Part shown: piece after piece, positions 12,363 through 22,126 of the stretch | Layout: each line of letters starts with the position of its first letter | Position numbering within the stretch: the stretch's first letter is position 1 | Origin: Schistocephalus solidus | Taxonomy: Eukaryota > Platyhelminthes > Cestoda > Diphyllobothriidea > Diphyllobothriidae | Assembly: GCA_017591395.1 (NCBI GenBank) | Contig: WEDG01002042.1 | Coordinates: 36,186-100,185 of the forward strand | Length of the DNA stretch: 64,000 nt | Direction of reading: 5' to 3' | The notes under the pieces: generated by a model | Told to the model about the DNA's origin: nothing | What the model saw: the letters and a program-made list of their open reading frames with translations, nothing else | Database searches by the model: none | Program-made: the position numbers and the translations under genes

Positions 12363-12415
<53 letters not shown>
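12363..12415. repeat. (AT)n microsatellite
   Basis: An AT dinucleotide run of about 53 bp, interrupted once by GT, at the 3' end of a SINE. SINEs and Penelope remnants in this window repeatedly abut (AT)n. Confidence 0.95.
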
Positions 12416-12418
<3 letters not shown>

Positions 12419-12469
12419 GGTGTCCTAACTCATGAAATCTGATGAATTTCATTGGTTATGGCCCGTTTC

Positions 12470-14200
12470 TCGAAATCAGCGCACACTGCGTCCACCAAAA
12501 TTGTACGTCAATAAAGAACCGATCGTAAGGAAATATAAGAATTTTTGTGGTTTACAATTAATATAACAATGTCTCGAAATTTTAACTTTTTTAGAATAGT
12601 TACAGATAACGAAAATGTGAAAAATTGACCTAGTTGAGTAAACTGAAGTTTTAAATGTATAGGAAGCCTGACCATGCAATTAGACGAAAGAATGAAGCAG
12701 AAAAAGCCAAATTACTTTTGAAAATAGTATTTTTCAGAGTTTTGTACATACTTATTCCTCTAGATTAAATGCAAAGTAAACTATGGCCGTCATCAAGCAG
12801 CCTACCATGAAAGTGCATATTCCAACACCATTTCACAAGAATTCGTCGTTTTTCTTCCGTTTGTACATTGTCTTAGATTATTTTCACCAAGGCAAGCAGA
12901 TTTTCGCTTCATTGCGCCAATAGGGACGTCACATGAATAAAATATTTCATAAGCTTACATGTTCACAGGTCGGTCAATGACTAATAAATTTAAATAGAAT
13001 CGTTAGGTGCAATCGTAAACGTACCATTTGGTGTTTATAAAGAGGACTATTCTATTGTTAAATTTCTCTATAAATATTTGAGTTTTCTATTGCGATGAGT
13101 TGCAGATAGTCTTTGAAAATGAGGCGAATTCTTTACGATTTTCAGTGTCTTCAGTCGACTGCCCATAAATGTACAATCTGTTAGATGTGTTTGGTAAACC
13201 CCTCAAAATAACATATTTCTTTAAAGCATTTACAGAAGCCGTAACTTTTTTGGCATTCTTTCTAATGCAGACGGCCGTCTGTGTCATATTTGTAGACTCA
13301 CACAAACATGATAACTCGCTGCCGTGAAAAATCCACGTCCACAACAAAAGCTGGGAAAATATTTGCCTAATATTAGTTAAAATATTTCCTATAATAATTT
13401 ACGTGTTTGAAAAATGCTTTAATAAGACGTTTCGCTGTCGAATTCCTGCGTAATTAACATTTTTTAAAAGGGAAGTCAAGAAAAAAACTGGGACCGTTTG
13501 ACCAAATTTTCAACTTCACTGAAAAGTATGGAAACAATTTCTGTTTAAAATGCAAGAACACTCTTTTCTCTTTCTATTGAAGCATTTTTTGATATATTTG
13601 CTAACTTCTCAGTCTAGTTCTAAGCTTTCAAACACACAAGAGAGTGGCCGAATATATACATAGAATTTGTGATGAAATATGAATTTTCTGCCCCTTCCGT
13701 TTTAAATTTCCTTATTCCTTTATAGTCAACTGCAGACCGAAATTGTCTTTTCAGGCTTCGCGTACGTCGTGACTGCGAAAAGTCACGGTGTATCATCGCG
13801 TCCCGTATATATGCGCGTTTAAGCTCCTAACTATCGGTGTGTTAAAAAAAATACATTCACAAAAATTTATTACATCGTTTTTTTGGTACAAAACGCCATA
13901 ACTTTGCAAAACTTGATTTTTTAAACTAAATTTGTCATCAATTTGCCGTAAACAATGTAAGCCCTAAAACTTGCATTCACCTGATTTTTGTGAAAACAAA
14001 ATTAAATTTACCGTTCTTCGAAGGGATATATTCCAAATTTGTTCGGCTAATATTAATGTTCATGCATAGTAATGCGCATAAAAACAAAACTTTTTGATCT
14101 GCAGCTTGTAATAGCGTACGCAAATAACGGGATGGCAAGTAACGTCTCATTTTGCCCCATTTAACCCCGTTTTCCCTTGAATATACTGATCTGAAGTGAC
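12470..14200. repeat. AT-rich dispersed repeat (family B) and unidentified AT-rich DNA
   Basis: The part at about 13,020-13,330 resembles 40,670-40,980: both contain ACCATTT-GTGT, TAAATTTCT-TATA, AAAGCATTTAC, a CATTCTTTCTAAT-like stretch and GTGTCATATTTGTAG in the same order. The remaining sequence is AT-rich with no recognisable exon. Confidence 0.45.
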
Positions 14201-14330
14201 CTCTTTATTATTAAACAGCTTTTTCTTCATAAATTAAATACAACAAATAGAACTAACACCTTAAAATGCCTGCCCTGCTTCTACCTCAAATTCTGATATA
14301 AACATTTCATGAGTTAGACAATCTACTGTA

Positions 14331-14848
14331 TATATGACAATGGTAATGGGGCGCTCACCGATCGGTTAGAGGACTCACTCGTCCCGTTGTGCCTTGGGGC
14401 TAACTCTCAAGCCCTGCCAGCAGTCGTAAGGCAGCTTAGTATATAGGCAGAATAACATGACCGACAAAGACAAGAGAGACTGGAATGGCCATTTCTGGCT
14501 TATTAGCCGTCATCAGCCAGTCATACCCAAACCCAGGCGCTGCGGCGCCCGAGCCTCGAACTCGCGACCTTGTTGGGCAGAAGTCCAACGCTCTACCCAC
14601 TGCGCCACGAGCTCGTTCTCTTGCCGGTTTCGATCGGGATTATTGACAATGGTAATGGGGCGCTCACCGATCGATTACAGGATTCACTCGTCCCGTTGTG
14701 CCTTGATGCTAACTCTCAAGCCCCGCCAGCAGCCGTAAGGCAGCTAAGTATATAGGCAGAATAACATGACCGACAAAGACAAGGGAGACTGGAATGGCCA
14801 TTTCTGGCTTACTAGCCGTCCTCAGCCAGCCATACCCAAACCCAGGCG
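14331..14848 (-). repeat. Head-to-tail minus-strand SINE array (partial, full, partial)
   Basis: Three consecutive units are read on the minus strand. On the plus strand they appear as a 5'-segment-only piece (14,331-14,447), a full unit (14,448-14,754, type I head at about 14,560-14,620) and a tail-only piece (14,755-14,848). Unit boundaries fall at GTATATAGGCAGAATAACAT, the SINE 3' end. The array is followed directly by a plus-strand unit, making a palindrome. Confidence 0.8.
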
Positions 14849-14849
14849 C

Positions 14850-15144
14850 TGCCTTACGGCGGCTGGCAGGGGTTGAGAGTTAGCCCCATGGCACAACGGG
14901 ACGAGTGAGTCCTGTAACTGATCGGTGAGCGCCCCATTACCATTGTCAATATTCCCGATCAAAACCGACAAGACAACGAGCTCGTGGCGCAGTGGGTAGA
15001 GCGTTGGACTTCTGCCCAACAAGGTCGCGAGTTCGAGGCTCGGGCGCCGCAGCGCCTGGGTTTGGGTATGGTTGGCTGATGACGGCTAATAAGCCAGAAA
15101 TGGCCATTCCAGTCTCCCTTGTCTTTGTCGGTCATGTTATTCTG
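14850..15144 (+). repeat. Full SINE copy, type I, opposite to the preceding array
   Basis: This is a near-complete unit from CCTTACGGCGGCTGGCAG to GTCATGTTATTCTGC, with A box TGGCGCAGTGGG and B box GAGTTCGAGGCTC. It is the best-preserved copy of the window and ends in (AT)n at 15,146-15,165. Confidence 0.85.
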
Positions 15145-15203
15145 CATATATATATATATATATATTCCGAATGTTCGAGAATATGCGAGGCCCAGGTAAT
15201 TGT

Positions 15204-15671
15204 ATTGAAGAAGACGGGAAGGCGTTCTCTGGGACCAGAATTTTATTCATCCGACGTTTCGAACTCTCACGCGAGCCCATCGTCAAGGAATAAAAGACTG
15301 TACAGCTCAGTGCTTATTTAACTCACCTCTGCCGAGTATGACCTTCATCAGCGCCATTGATTTGTTCGCGCAGGGCCTGATATGCAGCTGGCAGATCGAT
15401 ATGTCTATTGATCGATTCCGCGGTCGAGTGCCACGATTCCTGCAGCAGGCGTGAAATTCGGTCGTCTGACTGGCCCAATATTCTCACGCTGCCAAAGTCA
15501 AAGTCGTGCTCTGGCGAGGATGCGTGATGAAGGTCATACTCGGCAGAGGTGAGTTAAATAAGCACTGAGCTGTACAGTCTTTTATTCCTTGACGATGGGC
15601 TCGCGTGAGAGTTCGAAACGTCGGATGAATAAAATTCTGGTCCCAGAGAACGCCTTCCCGTCTTCTTCAAT
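15204..15671 (-). mobile_element. 5'-truncated Penelope-like element flanked by 147-bp inverted repeats
   Basis: On the minus strand a 65-residue frame (15,520-15,323) contains FDFGSVRILGQSDDR, LLQESWHST and INRHIDLPAAYQALRE. This is the C-terminal tail that follows the GIY-YIG endonuclease in Penelope-like retroelements, and matching motifs occur in the copies at 18.0 and 51.4 kb. The last nine codons and the 3' flank (15,350-15,204) are repeated in inverted orientation at 15,525-15,671; the two 147-bp arms look identical, with a 174-bp spacer. Both outer ends abut (AT)n. Penelope elements are known for terminal repeats in direct or inverted arrangement, and this looks like a minimal copy of that type. 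Confidence 0.75.
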
Positions 15672-15683
15672 ATATATATATAT

Positions 15684-16025
15684 GTGCTCTATATGTGGTA
15701 TGTGTCCTATGACACAACGTTCGTTTATCGCCGGTAGCTAGCTGGCGGGCGGACGGACAAATGGGATCGAGTGAGATCCTAACCACATCAGTGAGTGTTA
15801 CGCACTTGTTTGACTTTTTTATGTCCCTCACTGCACAAAGCATATGACGTACTGATGATCGGTAACGACCGTGAAACAGCTGTCTACGTCTTGCCTGTTG
15901 CTCCCTTAGCAACATATCTGTGCTCTATATGTGGTATGTGTCCTATGACACAACGTTCGTTTATCGCCGGTAGCTAGCTGGCGGGCGGACGGACTAATGG
16001 GATCGAGTGAGATCCTAACCACATC
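15684..16025. repeat. Pair of 106-bp direct repeats, 236-bp period
   Basis: 15,684-15,789 and 15,920-16,025 are the same sequence (from GTGCTCTATATGTGGTATG to CCTAACCACATC) with one difference seen (ACAAATGG against ACTAATGG). They flank 130 bp of unrelated DNA. No coding potential is evident. This could be a recent partial tandem duplication or a small element with terminal direct repeats. Confidence 0.8.
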
Positions 16026-16055
16026 GATTAGTAGCGTATGCATATGATGGAGTAC

Positions 16056-16275
16056 TGATAATGACAAAAGAGAATGAAAAGGCCATTTCTAGCTTATTAG
16101 CCGTCATCAGCCAGTCTTACCCGATCGTAAGAGTGGACCACCTGGGACTCCAACCCGGGATCTTTGGTCATTAAGTCGAACGCTTTACCAATGAGCCACG
16201 GGCTCATTGAATTGTTCGTTGTGATTGGGAATATCAATCATAATGAAGTGGTGCTCACCGATCATGTTATGGTGC
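16056..16275 (-). repeat. SINE copy, head type II, 5' part truncated
   Basis: On the plus strand it reads AATGACAAAAGAGAATG, TTATTAGCCGTCATCAGCC, a B-box complement (GGGACTCCAACCCGGG) and GAGCCACGGGCTCATT. It is the reverse complement of the type II unit and is joined to a plus-strand copy. Confidence 0.65.
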
Positions 16276-16288
16276 ATGATCATCCCGT

Positions 16289-16669
16289 ATGGCTGGCTGA
16301 TGATGGCTAATATACCAGAAATAACCATTCCGGTCTCCCTTGTCTTTTTTGGTACTCCATCACACGTATACGTTACTAGTCGCTATGGGATGGCCCGTGA
16401 GGGCTTTAGATTGAGCCCCAAGTCACAACGGAACGAGCATGTTCTGTAACTTGATAGATGTGTGCTACTTCCTCGTCATTGATATTCCGGATCAAAACTG
16501 AGCTGAAAACAAGCCCGGAGCTCAGTGGTAGATTGTTCGGCTCAATGAACAAAGACCGCGGGTTCGATTTCCGGGTGGTGCACATTTGGGATTTCGGTAT
16601 GACAGGCTGATGATGTTCAATAAGCCAGAACTAGCCTTTCGAATATCCCTTGTCTTTGTCGATTCTCTA
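16289..16669 (+). repeat. SINE copies in plus orientation, head type II, body plus full unit
   Basis: A body fragment (16,289-16,350) is followed by a complete unit with 5' segment (GTCGCTATGGGATGGCC), A-box-like GAGCTCAGTGGTAG, B-box-like GGGTTCGATTTCC and the CCCTTGTCTTTGTCG end. It is diverged from the consensus. Confidence 0.65.
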
Positions 16670-16706
16670 ATATTCTCTAAAATTCTCTGATATAATATAT
16701 AATATA

Positions 16707-16786
16707 TAAGCCAGAAATGGCCATTCCAGTCTCCCTTGTCTTTGTCGGTCATGCTATTCTGCCTATATATATATATATATATATAT
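16707..16786 (+). repeat. SINE 3' end with (AT)n tail
   Basis: The last 55 bp of the shared body (TAAGCCAGAAATGGCCATT to GCTATTCTGCC) are followed by an AT run (16,764-16,786). It lies 55 bp upstream of exon 4. Confidence 0.75.
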
Positions 16787-16841
16787 TTGTATGTAAAGCT
16801 TACCAACATGTCTTGGATGCTCCATTTTTCATTTCCTTTAG

Positions 16842-16886
16842 TGTCCACAGGTGGAATCTCTCAGGGAGAAAAGGACAACATTATGG
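16842..16886 (+). CDS. Neuregulin-like gene, exon 4: Ig-EGF linker
   Basis: This 45-nt exon enters and leaves in phase 1, so it can be skipped without a frame change. It has a strong pyrimidine tract (ATTTTTCATTTCCTTTAG) and donor GTAAGAG at 16,887. It encodes V-STGGISQGEKDNIM, a polar spacer between the Ig and EGF domains. Vertebrate neuregulins have a Ser/Thr-rich, often glycosylated and alternatively spliced spacer in the same place; here it is much shorter. It has no domain of its own, so support comes from the splice sites, the phases and the position. Confidence 0.72.
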
Positions 16887-17160
16887 GTAAGAGTAACTCT
16901 CTTTCGCAAATATTACTGAAACCAGAAATACCGGATAATTATTTCCATAATGACTTCGTCATATAATTTTTGCCAACAGTTATGGCCGTGAAAAATTCTA
17001 TATCTAAGGAATACCCATTTCAAAATGGATAATAAATTTGCATCTAAAGTTACTTAGACTATTTGAAGGGATTATTGGGCAGGTTTAAACTTATCATTAG
17101 ATAAATGTGACTGCCTGAAACAATCAATTCATCGGTAAACACTTGTCACCTTCGTTTCAG

Positions 17161-17260
17161 GCGTGAGGGAGCTAATTCCCTGCCCAGACATCGAAAACTA
17201 CTGCATGAACGGTGGTGTGTGCTTTGCAAACAAGAAAAATCCGCTTGAAAAGACTTGCAG
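17161..17260 (+). CDS. Neuregulin-like gene, exon 5: EGF domain, Cys1 to Cys4
   Basis: It has acceptor TTCGTTTCAG ending at 17,160 and donor GTTAGT at 17,261, entering in phase 1 and leaving in phase 2. It encodes VRELIPCPDIENYCMNGGV and then CFANKKNPLEKTC. Cysteine spacing is C-x6-C-x5-C-x11-C. The YC-x-NGG-x-CF core and the N-P-(x3-4)-C before Cys4 are hallmarks of neuregulin-type EGF domains rather than of EGF repeats in matrix proteins. This is the receptor-binding module; in other animals it alone can activate ErbB/EGFR. Confidence 0.93.
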
Positions 17261-17829
17261 GTTAGTCTTCAGTTTGGTGATGCACAACGGTCAATCCCTC
17301 CCAAAAGTTTCATCGTCAGTTTTATTTTAGGTTCACCCAATCCACCTGTTTAGCCTTCGTGGCTCTTTTCTGAAGCGTTAATCTACATAAACGTGTAGTT
17401 TATAGGAATATAAAAATATATAGAGGACAGAGAAGAACTCGCGATCTCTCAATGGCCCTGAAGTAAAAAAGAATTTCCCTGATAGATAGTACATGTCATA
17501 GGTTGCTTTAGAGCTAATTAGATCAATCGAACAGGCCCTAATGCCGTTTACTAATAAGATACTGGCAGTAGATTACCGATGACGAGAGTTCTCATCGATG
17601 ACTGACCTCATCGTCTACAGAATTCCAAGGCAATGCTAGGGTAGCCTAGAAGAGAGAATGTCTGCATTCTCGGTGATTCTATGGCTGAGGACCTTGATAA
17701 GACAACCGCTGGTGTAGTACATCACAAACAAGCCAAAAAGCGAAAGATTTTGGAAAAGGGACGGTCTTAAGAACAACCATCTGGCCCAAAACCTTTGATT
17801 CAAGGCAGTTAAAGGAGCAGTAACTACGT

Positions 17830-18412
17830 GTGGTACGACATGAAGCTTATTTTAGCACCATTGTTGTCGACACTATCGACTTCATTGCAGTCCTGGAAGG
17901 CATGTTTCTGAGAACTAAAGCAACCGATGATGAAACGCATTCCGTCCGCCAGTGTAAGCTGGCTGTGCGACAGAGTGACGGATTATCGCAGGTGGTTATC
18001 TACACCTACAAAACCGCTCGCGAATTTCACTTCGCAGCCACGAAGATAATTGTCCACACCAGAAGCCAGAGAAGCCGCAGATTGATTGAAGCCTGGCCAT
18101 CTGATGACAACTCATTCAATCGATATATCGAGCTGGCGCCTGCATAGTGGACCTTGCGCACTAGCCTCTGGACGGGCGTCACTCGTATTTGATTGGTTTT
18201 TACCCCCTACAACGGTTGCTTGTTTTATTGTCGCTTTTATTTGTAACGATGGGTTCCTTCATGAGTTCCAATGCTCAGATGAAAAAAGCAGCAGATTACA
18301 GTTATTCAGGCTATCGGCTGGCCGGGCCAGCTACATATTCGGACTAGTTGATAGAGAAGAGAATCAAATTGCGTGTATGTATGTAAATTTACTAAGCTTA
18401 CGAAGCCGATAA
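17830..18412 (+). mobile_element. Penelope-like element, 3' fragment
   Basis: The frame 17,830-18,147 contains FHFAATKIIVHTRSQRSRRL, IEAWPSDDNSFNRYIELAPA and a stop. The order F-x-F, ATKI, (R)LIEAW, S-x-x-N-S-x-N-R-x-I is the C-terminal signature of Penelope-like retroelements of this genome, also seen at 51.4 kb and 15.4 kb. A second frame through 18,412 probably continues the element's 3' region. RT and most of the GIY-YIG nuclease are missing (5' truncation), so this copy is dead. Confidence 0.7.
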
Positions 18413-18429
18413 AGTAGATTGCATGCTTA

Positions 18430-18560
18430 TTGGCCAAAAGTTCAGTCACGTGTCGGTCTACCTATACTACTACCCGCTGTGCGGTTGCTGTGGTGCTCGA
18501 GAGCGAGCCCAAAGCAGTACGGGATGAGTGAACCCCGTAAGGTGAGCTTTCATCCAGCAA
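18430..18560 (+). repeat. SINE 5' segment, degraded
   Basis: GTTGCTGTGGTGCTCGAGAG and then AGCCCAAAGCAGTACGGGAT match the 5' segment of the SINE units. Head and body are absent. Confidence 0.5.
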
Positions 18561-18788
18561 TGTTCAGTCCTGTGGTCCAATATGGGCTGTGTGGATTTCA
18601 GCAGCACGTTAACCTGTCGATATTGCGTGCACATTTACGGACAGACTGTTCAACACCGAGGCCGACAAAGCAAGGGTGGATCTAGCTGGTGCATGCATTT
18701 CATAGCGTGAGGACGGACAAGAACAACAGCCTTGGTGCAGGTCGAAAAGCGAGTGATGCCAAGCGAATGTCGCGCTCACAAGGTCCCC

Positions 18789-18789
18789 T

Positions 18790-18838
<49 letters not shown>

Positions 18839-18843
18839 TTCTC
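18789..18843. repeat. (CT)n microsatellite
   Basis: A CT dinucleotide run of about 55 bp with a few interruptions. The long minus-strand open frame across it (poly Arg-Glu) is an artefact. Confidence 0.9.
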
Positions 18844-19369
18844 CCGGATGTAATTAAGTCGCCGAGAAAAGATTTAATATAAAGAGGCAAATCCGCGCCG
18901 CTTGACCAATGGTAGTCTGCCAGAGGGCATAGCCAACTGACCAAAATGAGAAGTGGTCTAAAATCAACGCTCAAACAGCATACCGGCTGGTACAAGGAGA
19001 AGGAAAGGCGATCTATGAACGCCGGAGAAACGGAAACGAGAACTGAGGGCCTCAAACGTCCGGTAGGCACTTAATGCGTTAAGGTGTGCCGGAACTTGAC
19101 GCACCATTTTTTTGTCTGCTTTTTGCATGCGACAGGGACTCACAACACCTCAGAACCATCTCGCTTACCTGCCAACACTGAGAAATTCAACCGGCATTAT
19201 GCGCCTGCTGCAATCTGCGAAAGGCCAGTCCGCGCTGGCGCTCAGAGTTCAGTCAATCAGAGCGCACTTATTCAGCCTATGTCGAGTTCCGTATATAATG
19301 CGTCTTAGGTGTTGAGGAGCTGATATATGTACTGCGATTGACGCGGTAAAACTGTTTTCTCTAACAATG

Positions 19370-19640
19370 TCAATAAAGACAAGAGAAACTGGAATGGCTA
19401 TTTCTGGCTCATTAGCCTTCATCAGCCTGTCATATCTCACCTGACTTTCGAACCCGCGAGCTGTTGGCAGAAGTCCAACGTTCTAACCATTGAACCACAG
19501 ACTCACTGTCATGCCGAGTTATATCGGGAATATTTACAACATTCGTTGATGAACGCTCACCAATCGCTAATGGAACTCACTCATCCCGTTCTGCCTTGAG
19601 GCTCATTCTCGAGCCCCGCCAGCAGCGGCGCAGTGCCTAG
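19370..19640 (-). repeat. SINE copy, type I, diverged
   Basis: On the plus strand it reads AAAGACAAGAGAAACTGGAA, CTCATTAGCCTTCATCAGCC, a worn B-box complement (TTTCGAACCCGCGAG), TTGAACCACAGACTC and a 5' segment to CTCGAGCCCCGCCAGCAGC. It is complete but decayed. Confidence 0.7.
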
Positions 19641-20117
19641 TAGTAGAAGAGGCATATTAGTAATCACCTGTGAAGAAAGGTCGTCTAGAAAAAAGTGGTC
19701 GATGAACCACTAGCGGTTAAGGCTCCTATTACGACAGAACTTTCAATATAAATACTTACGGCTTGTGCAGACTAACGTAAGTCTAATGTCAATGATAATG
19801 CCATCCTTGAACCTGCTTCTCGATGGATGCGTTATGAAAAGAAGTCTAAGATATTGTAAAATGCTGGTTTCTTCTTTGTCACCTGCGTTTCCTTAGAATT
19901 TATCTCGGAAGATATTCAAGCAGCGATTCAGAAGCTTGTTTGAGCTTTTAACCCATAGTCTTACAGGTCTGACGTTGATATATTCGGATGATGTAAAATC
20001 CATTAAGCATGATGTGGAAGATGCGTAAGCCAATAGAGCTAAGAAAACGTATTTCTTAGCCTTTAGTAACCGTTATACAAATAATTAATATCCCGTTGTA
20101 CTGGTCTCTTCTTTTAG

Positions 20118-20173
20118 CTGTCAGGACGGATTTATGGGTGATCAATGTCAATTCAGAACGAGTGGAATTGCTG
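20118..20173 (+). CDS. Neuregulin-like gene, exon 6: EGF domain, Cys5 and Cys6
   Basis: This 56-nt exon has acceptor TCTTCTTTTAG and donor GTGAGT at 20,174, in phase 2 and out phase 1. It encodes CQDGFMGDQCQFRTSGIA, with the split Ser codon before Cys5 giving C-S-C across the splice. The C-x2-G-F-x-G-x2-C end closes a canonical EGF domain. In vertebrate NRG genes an intron sits at the same place, between Cys4 and Cys5, and the following exon exists in alpha and beta versions that set receptor affinity. Confidence 0.92.
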
Positions 20174-22102
20174 GTGAGTTGCTAGTGTGAAGGGAAGGAC
20201 TTTCTTATATTTCTGTATTCTGTACGTTTGTGACTGCAAGTGGTTACACAGTGGTTCTTAAATGCCATCAAACACCTTTATTACTGTTCCAGTCTATCCA
20301 CCCTCCTTTTTGTCACAAAATTTTTCCCGTTTTCATATTCCTATGAAGTGCATCCAGCCAGTAGTAGACGCTAACTCCCCTTGCTTAAATCTTCACAAGT
20401 CCAGTATTCCAGGGTACCAAATTGGACTATCGGGCATGACTATTAATAAGTTCTTCATATTGCGTAAATTCCGAAGGTATACTGACTATTTAGATAACTA
20501 TTGTACCCCCTATCCCATTACACAGATTCCCGGTGGGTAATCATGCACGGTGTGTGTTGTCCTGACCATTCAAAAGCAGACAACTTCCCAATTTGGAAGG
20601 TGAATTTTTTATCGCAACTTACATAAGGGCTGAAAACAGCATCGATGCCAGAATATCTACACTAGCTGTGCAGGTATCAGCTTGCGTCTAAGTCGGAAGC
20701 ATTGCGGGTCTGTCAACTATGTATTCTGAATCCAGTACTTCATGTTGAGTCAACGTCCTGTACGATTCGTAGGGCAGGAGATGAAAAAAATGTACCAGTA
20801 CATGAATGGTGGTGATGTGTGTTTGTGTGGGTTTGAGCGAGACAGAGAGAGAGAGAGATGTGTATATATAGAGAGAAATAAGTTTTATTTTGAAAGTGTC
20901 ATTCAGCATTTTCAGCAAATATGGCTTCATTTTATTGTGAACGGAATATAACTTATCTAATGACGCAACAAGAGATAGGTTTGCAAAAGCTAAACATCTA
21001 CCACGGGGACAGTTTAAGTCACAGTTTCTCTCTTTCAGTCGCTTTTCCCTTAAGGTATCGTGTCAGCCATGGAAATACAAAATGCTGATATGCCGATGCA
21101 CGGCAGGAGATATGGTGGTAGGCTTGACGCATGGGGTGGAAGGACTTCGCAGCGATTAGTTCTGTGTGAAGGGGTGGACATCATCCAGAATTCGATCAGT
21201 CAACTGCGTGACCGTTTTAAAATGTCTTTATATTATTTTATCAACTAAAATAATGTTAGAAACACCAGCAGTAGAAGAGGGCATTCTGAGGATACGTTGA
21301 AATATCGGTATTTCTTTTTAAAGAAAAGCGGGGAAAGCTAGCAGGAGAAGAATAAAAATATGATAGGGTAAATGTAGGCATCTATAAATCCCCATATTAG
21401 GGATTCCGGTGTGCGGTAAGAACGTATGCGACGAATGTAATAAAGAAGTTTACGAATTTTTGTAAAAAGAGTTCCAATATGAAGGTAACATGAGGGATTT
21501 TATGACATAGTGACACACACAGTCGAAACACACGCTGGTGGTAATTATGAGGGGGATGACGATGATGCTTATGACGCCAGAATACACCCCGCCAAGTAGA
21601 AGCTAAATTTTTTTGACGTGTTAGGAAGGGGCGCATACCAATTAATTGGCACTGATTAACTTCTGTTCGATGAAGTGCAAATGACCCGTCTGCTAGACCT
21701 TGTCTGTGGACAATCTACGCCCTGTGCGAGCATACAGTTGTGCTTTTTGTCGCCGGTGGTGGGTTTTGATGGACTGAATGAAGACAGAATAAACCGAAAC
21801 GGTTCTTTGTCAATTTACCCACATTCTCTGTCGTCTCCCCAGCTTTCGGTGACATAGCCTGCTGATTTTACTTACAATTTAGTAGTCCGCTGTGAAAATT
21901 ATATGCACTATTTCCATGTTGTGCAGTTGACATTTTATGGGTATGTATCTTAGCATTAATAACTGGTGCTATTTCAGAACCCGATTAAAAATGGGAGCCC
22001 ATTGAGGAGATGAACTTCTCGTCGTTGCGTAAGTTCAGTTTAAACTCAGAACAGGAGACACTTAAACAGAGGTCACTACAATGATTCTTTATTATTTTCC
22101 AG
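20174..22102 (+). other. Intron 6
   Basis: About 1.9 kb with a short (GA)n run near 20,840-20,860. The 92-codon open frame at 20,262-20,540 and the minus-strand frames show no recognisable domain. I see no further repeats with copies elsewhere in the window. Confidence 0.5.
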
Positions 22103-22126
22103 AGTGTCGGCCTGCAAATGAATCAG
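22103..22126 (+). CDS. Neuregulin-like gene, exon 7: 24-nt stalk micro-exon (probable)
   Basis: It has a strong acceptor TTATTATTTTCCAG and donor GTGAAC at 22,127. It enters and leaves in phase 1 and encodes E-CRPANES. If included it adds eight residues, one of them an unpaired cysteine, between the EGF domain and the membrane, the region where neuregulin precursors are cut. Being in phase 1 on both sides, it can be included or skipped without damage. Support is from splice sites, phase and position only. Confidence 0.5.

Larger units (their letters stand above)
10633..16841 (+). other. Intron 3 (6.2 kb), rich in SINEs and a Penelope remnant
   Basis: It holds SINE copies at 11.63-12.36, 14.33-15.14, 16.06-16.67 and 16.71-16.76 kb, a hairpin Penelope remnant (15.20-15.67 kb), a 106-bp direct repeat (15.68-16.03 kb) and an AT-rich repeat stretch (12.5-14.2 kb). 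I saw no gene-like exon in it. Confidence 0.6.
17261..20117 (+). other. Intron 5, with Penelope remnant, SINEs and (CT)n
   Basis: This intron interrupts the EGF domain. It contains a Penelope 3' fragment (17,830-18,412), a SINE 5' fragment (18,430-18,560), a (CT)n run (18,789-18,843) and a minus SINE (19,370-19,640). I looked for a second version of the Cys5-Cys6 exon here and saw none. Confidence 0.6.

Noticed and set aside
21039..21054. 16-nt micro-exon after a good CTCTCTTTCAG acceptor (AFPL)
   Set aside because: It enters in phase 1 and leaves in phase 2, which leads to a stop in the next candidate exon; no partner exon was found.
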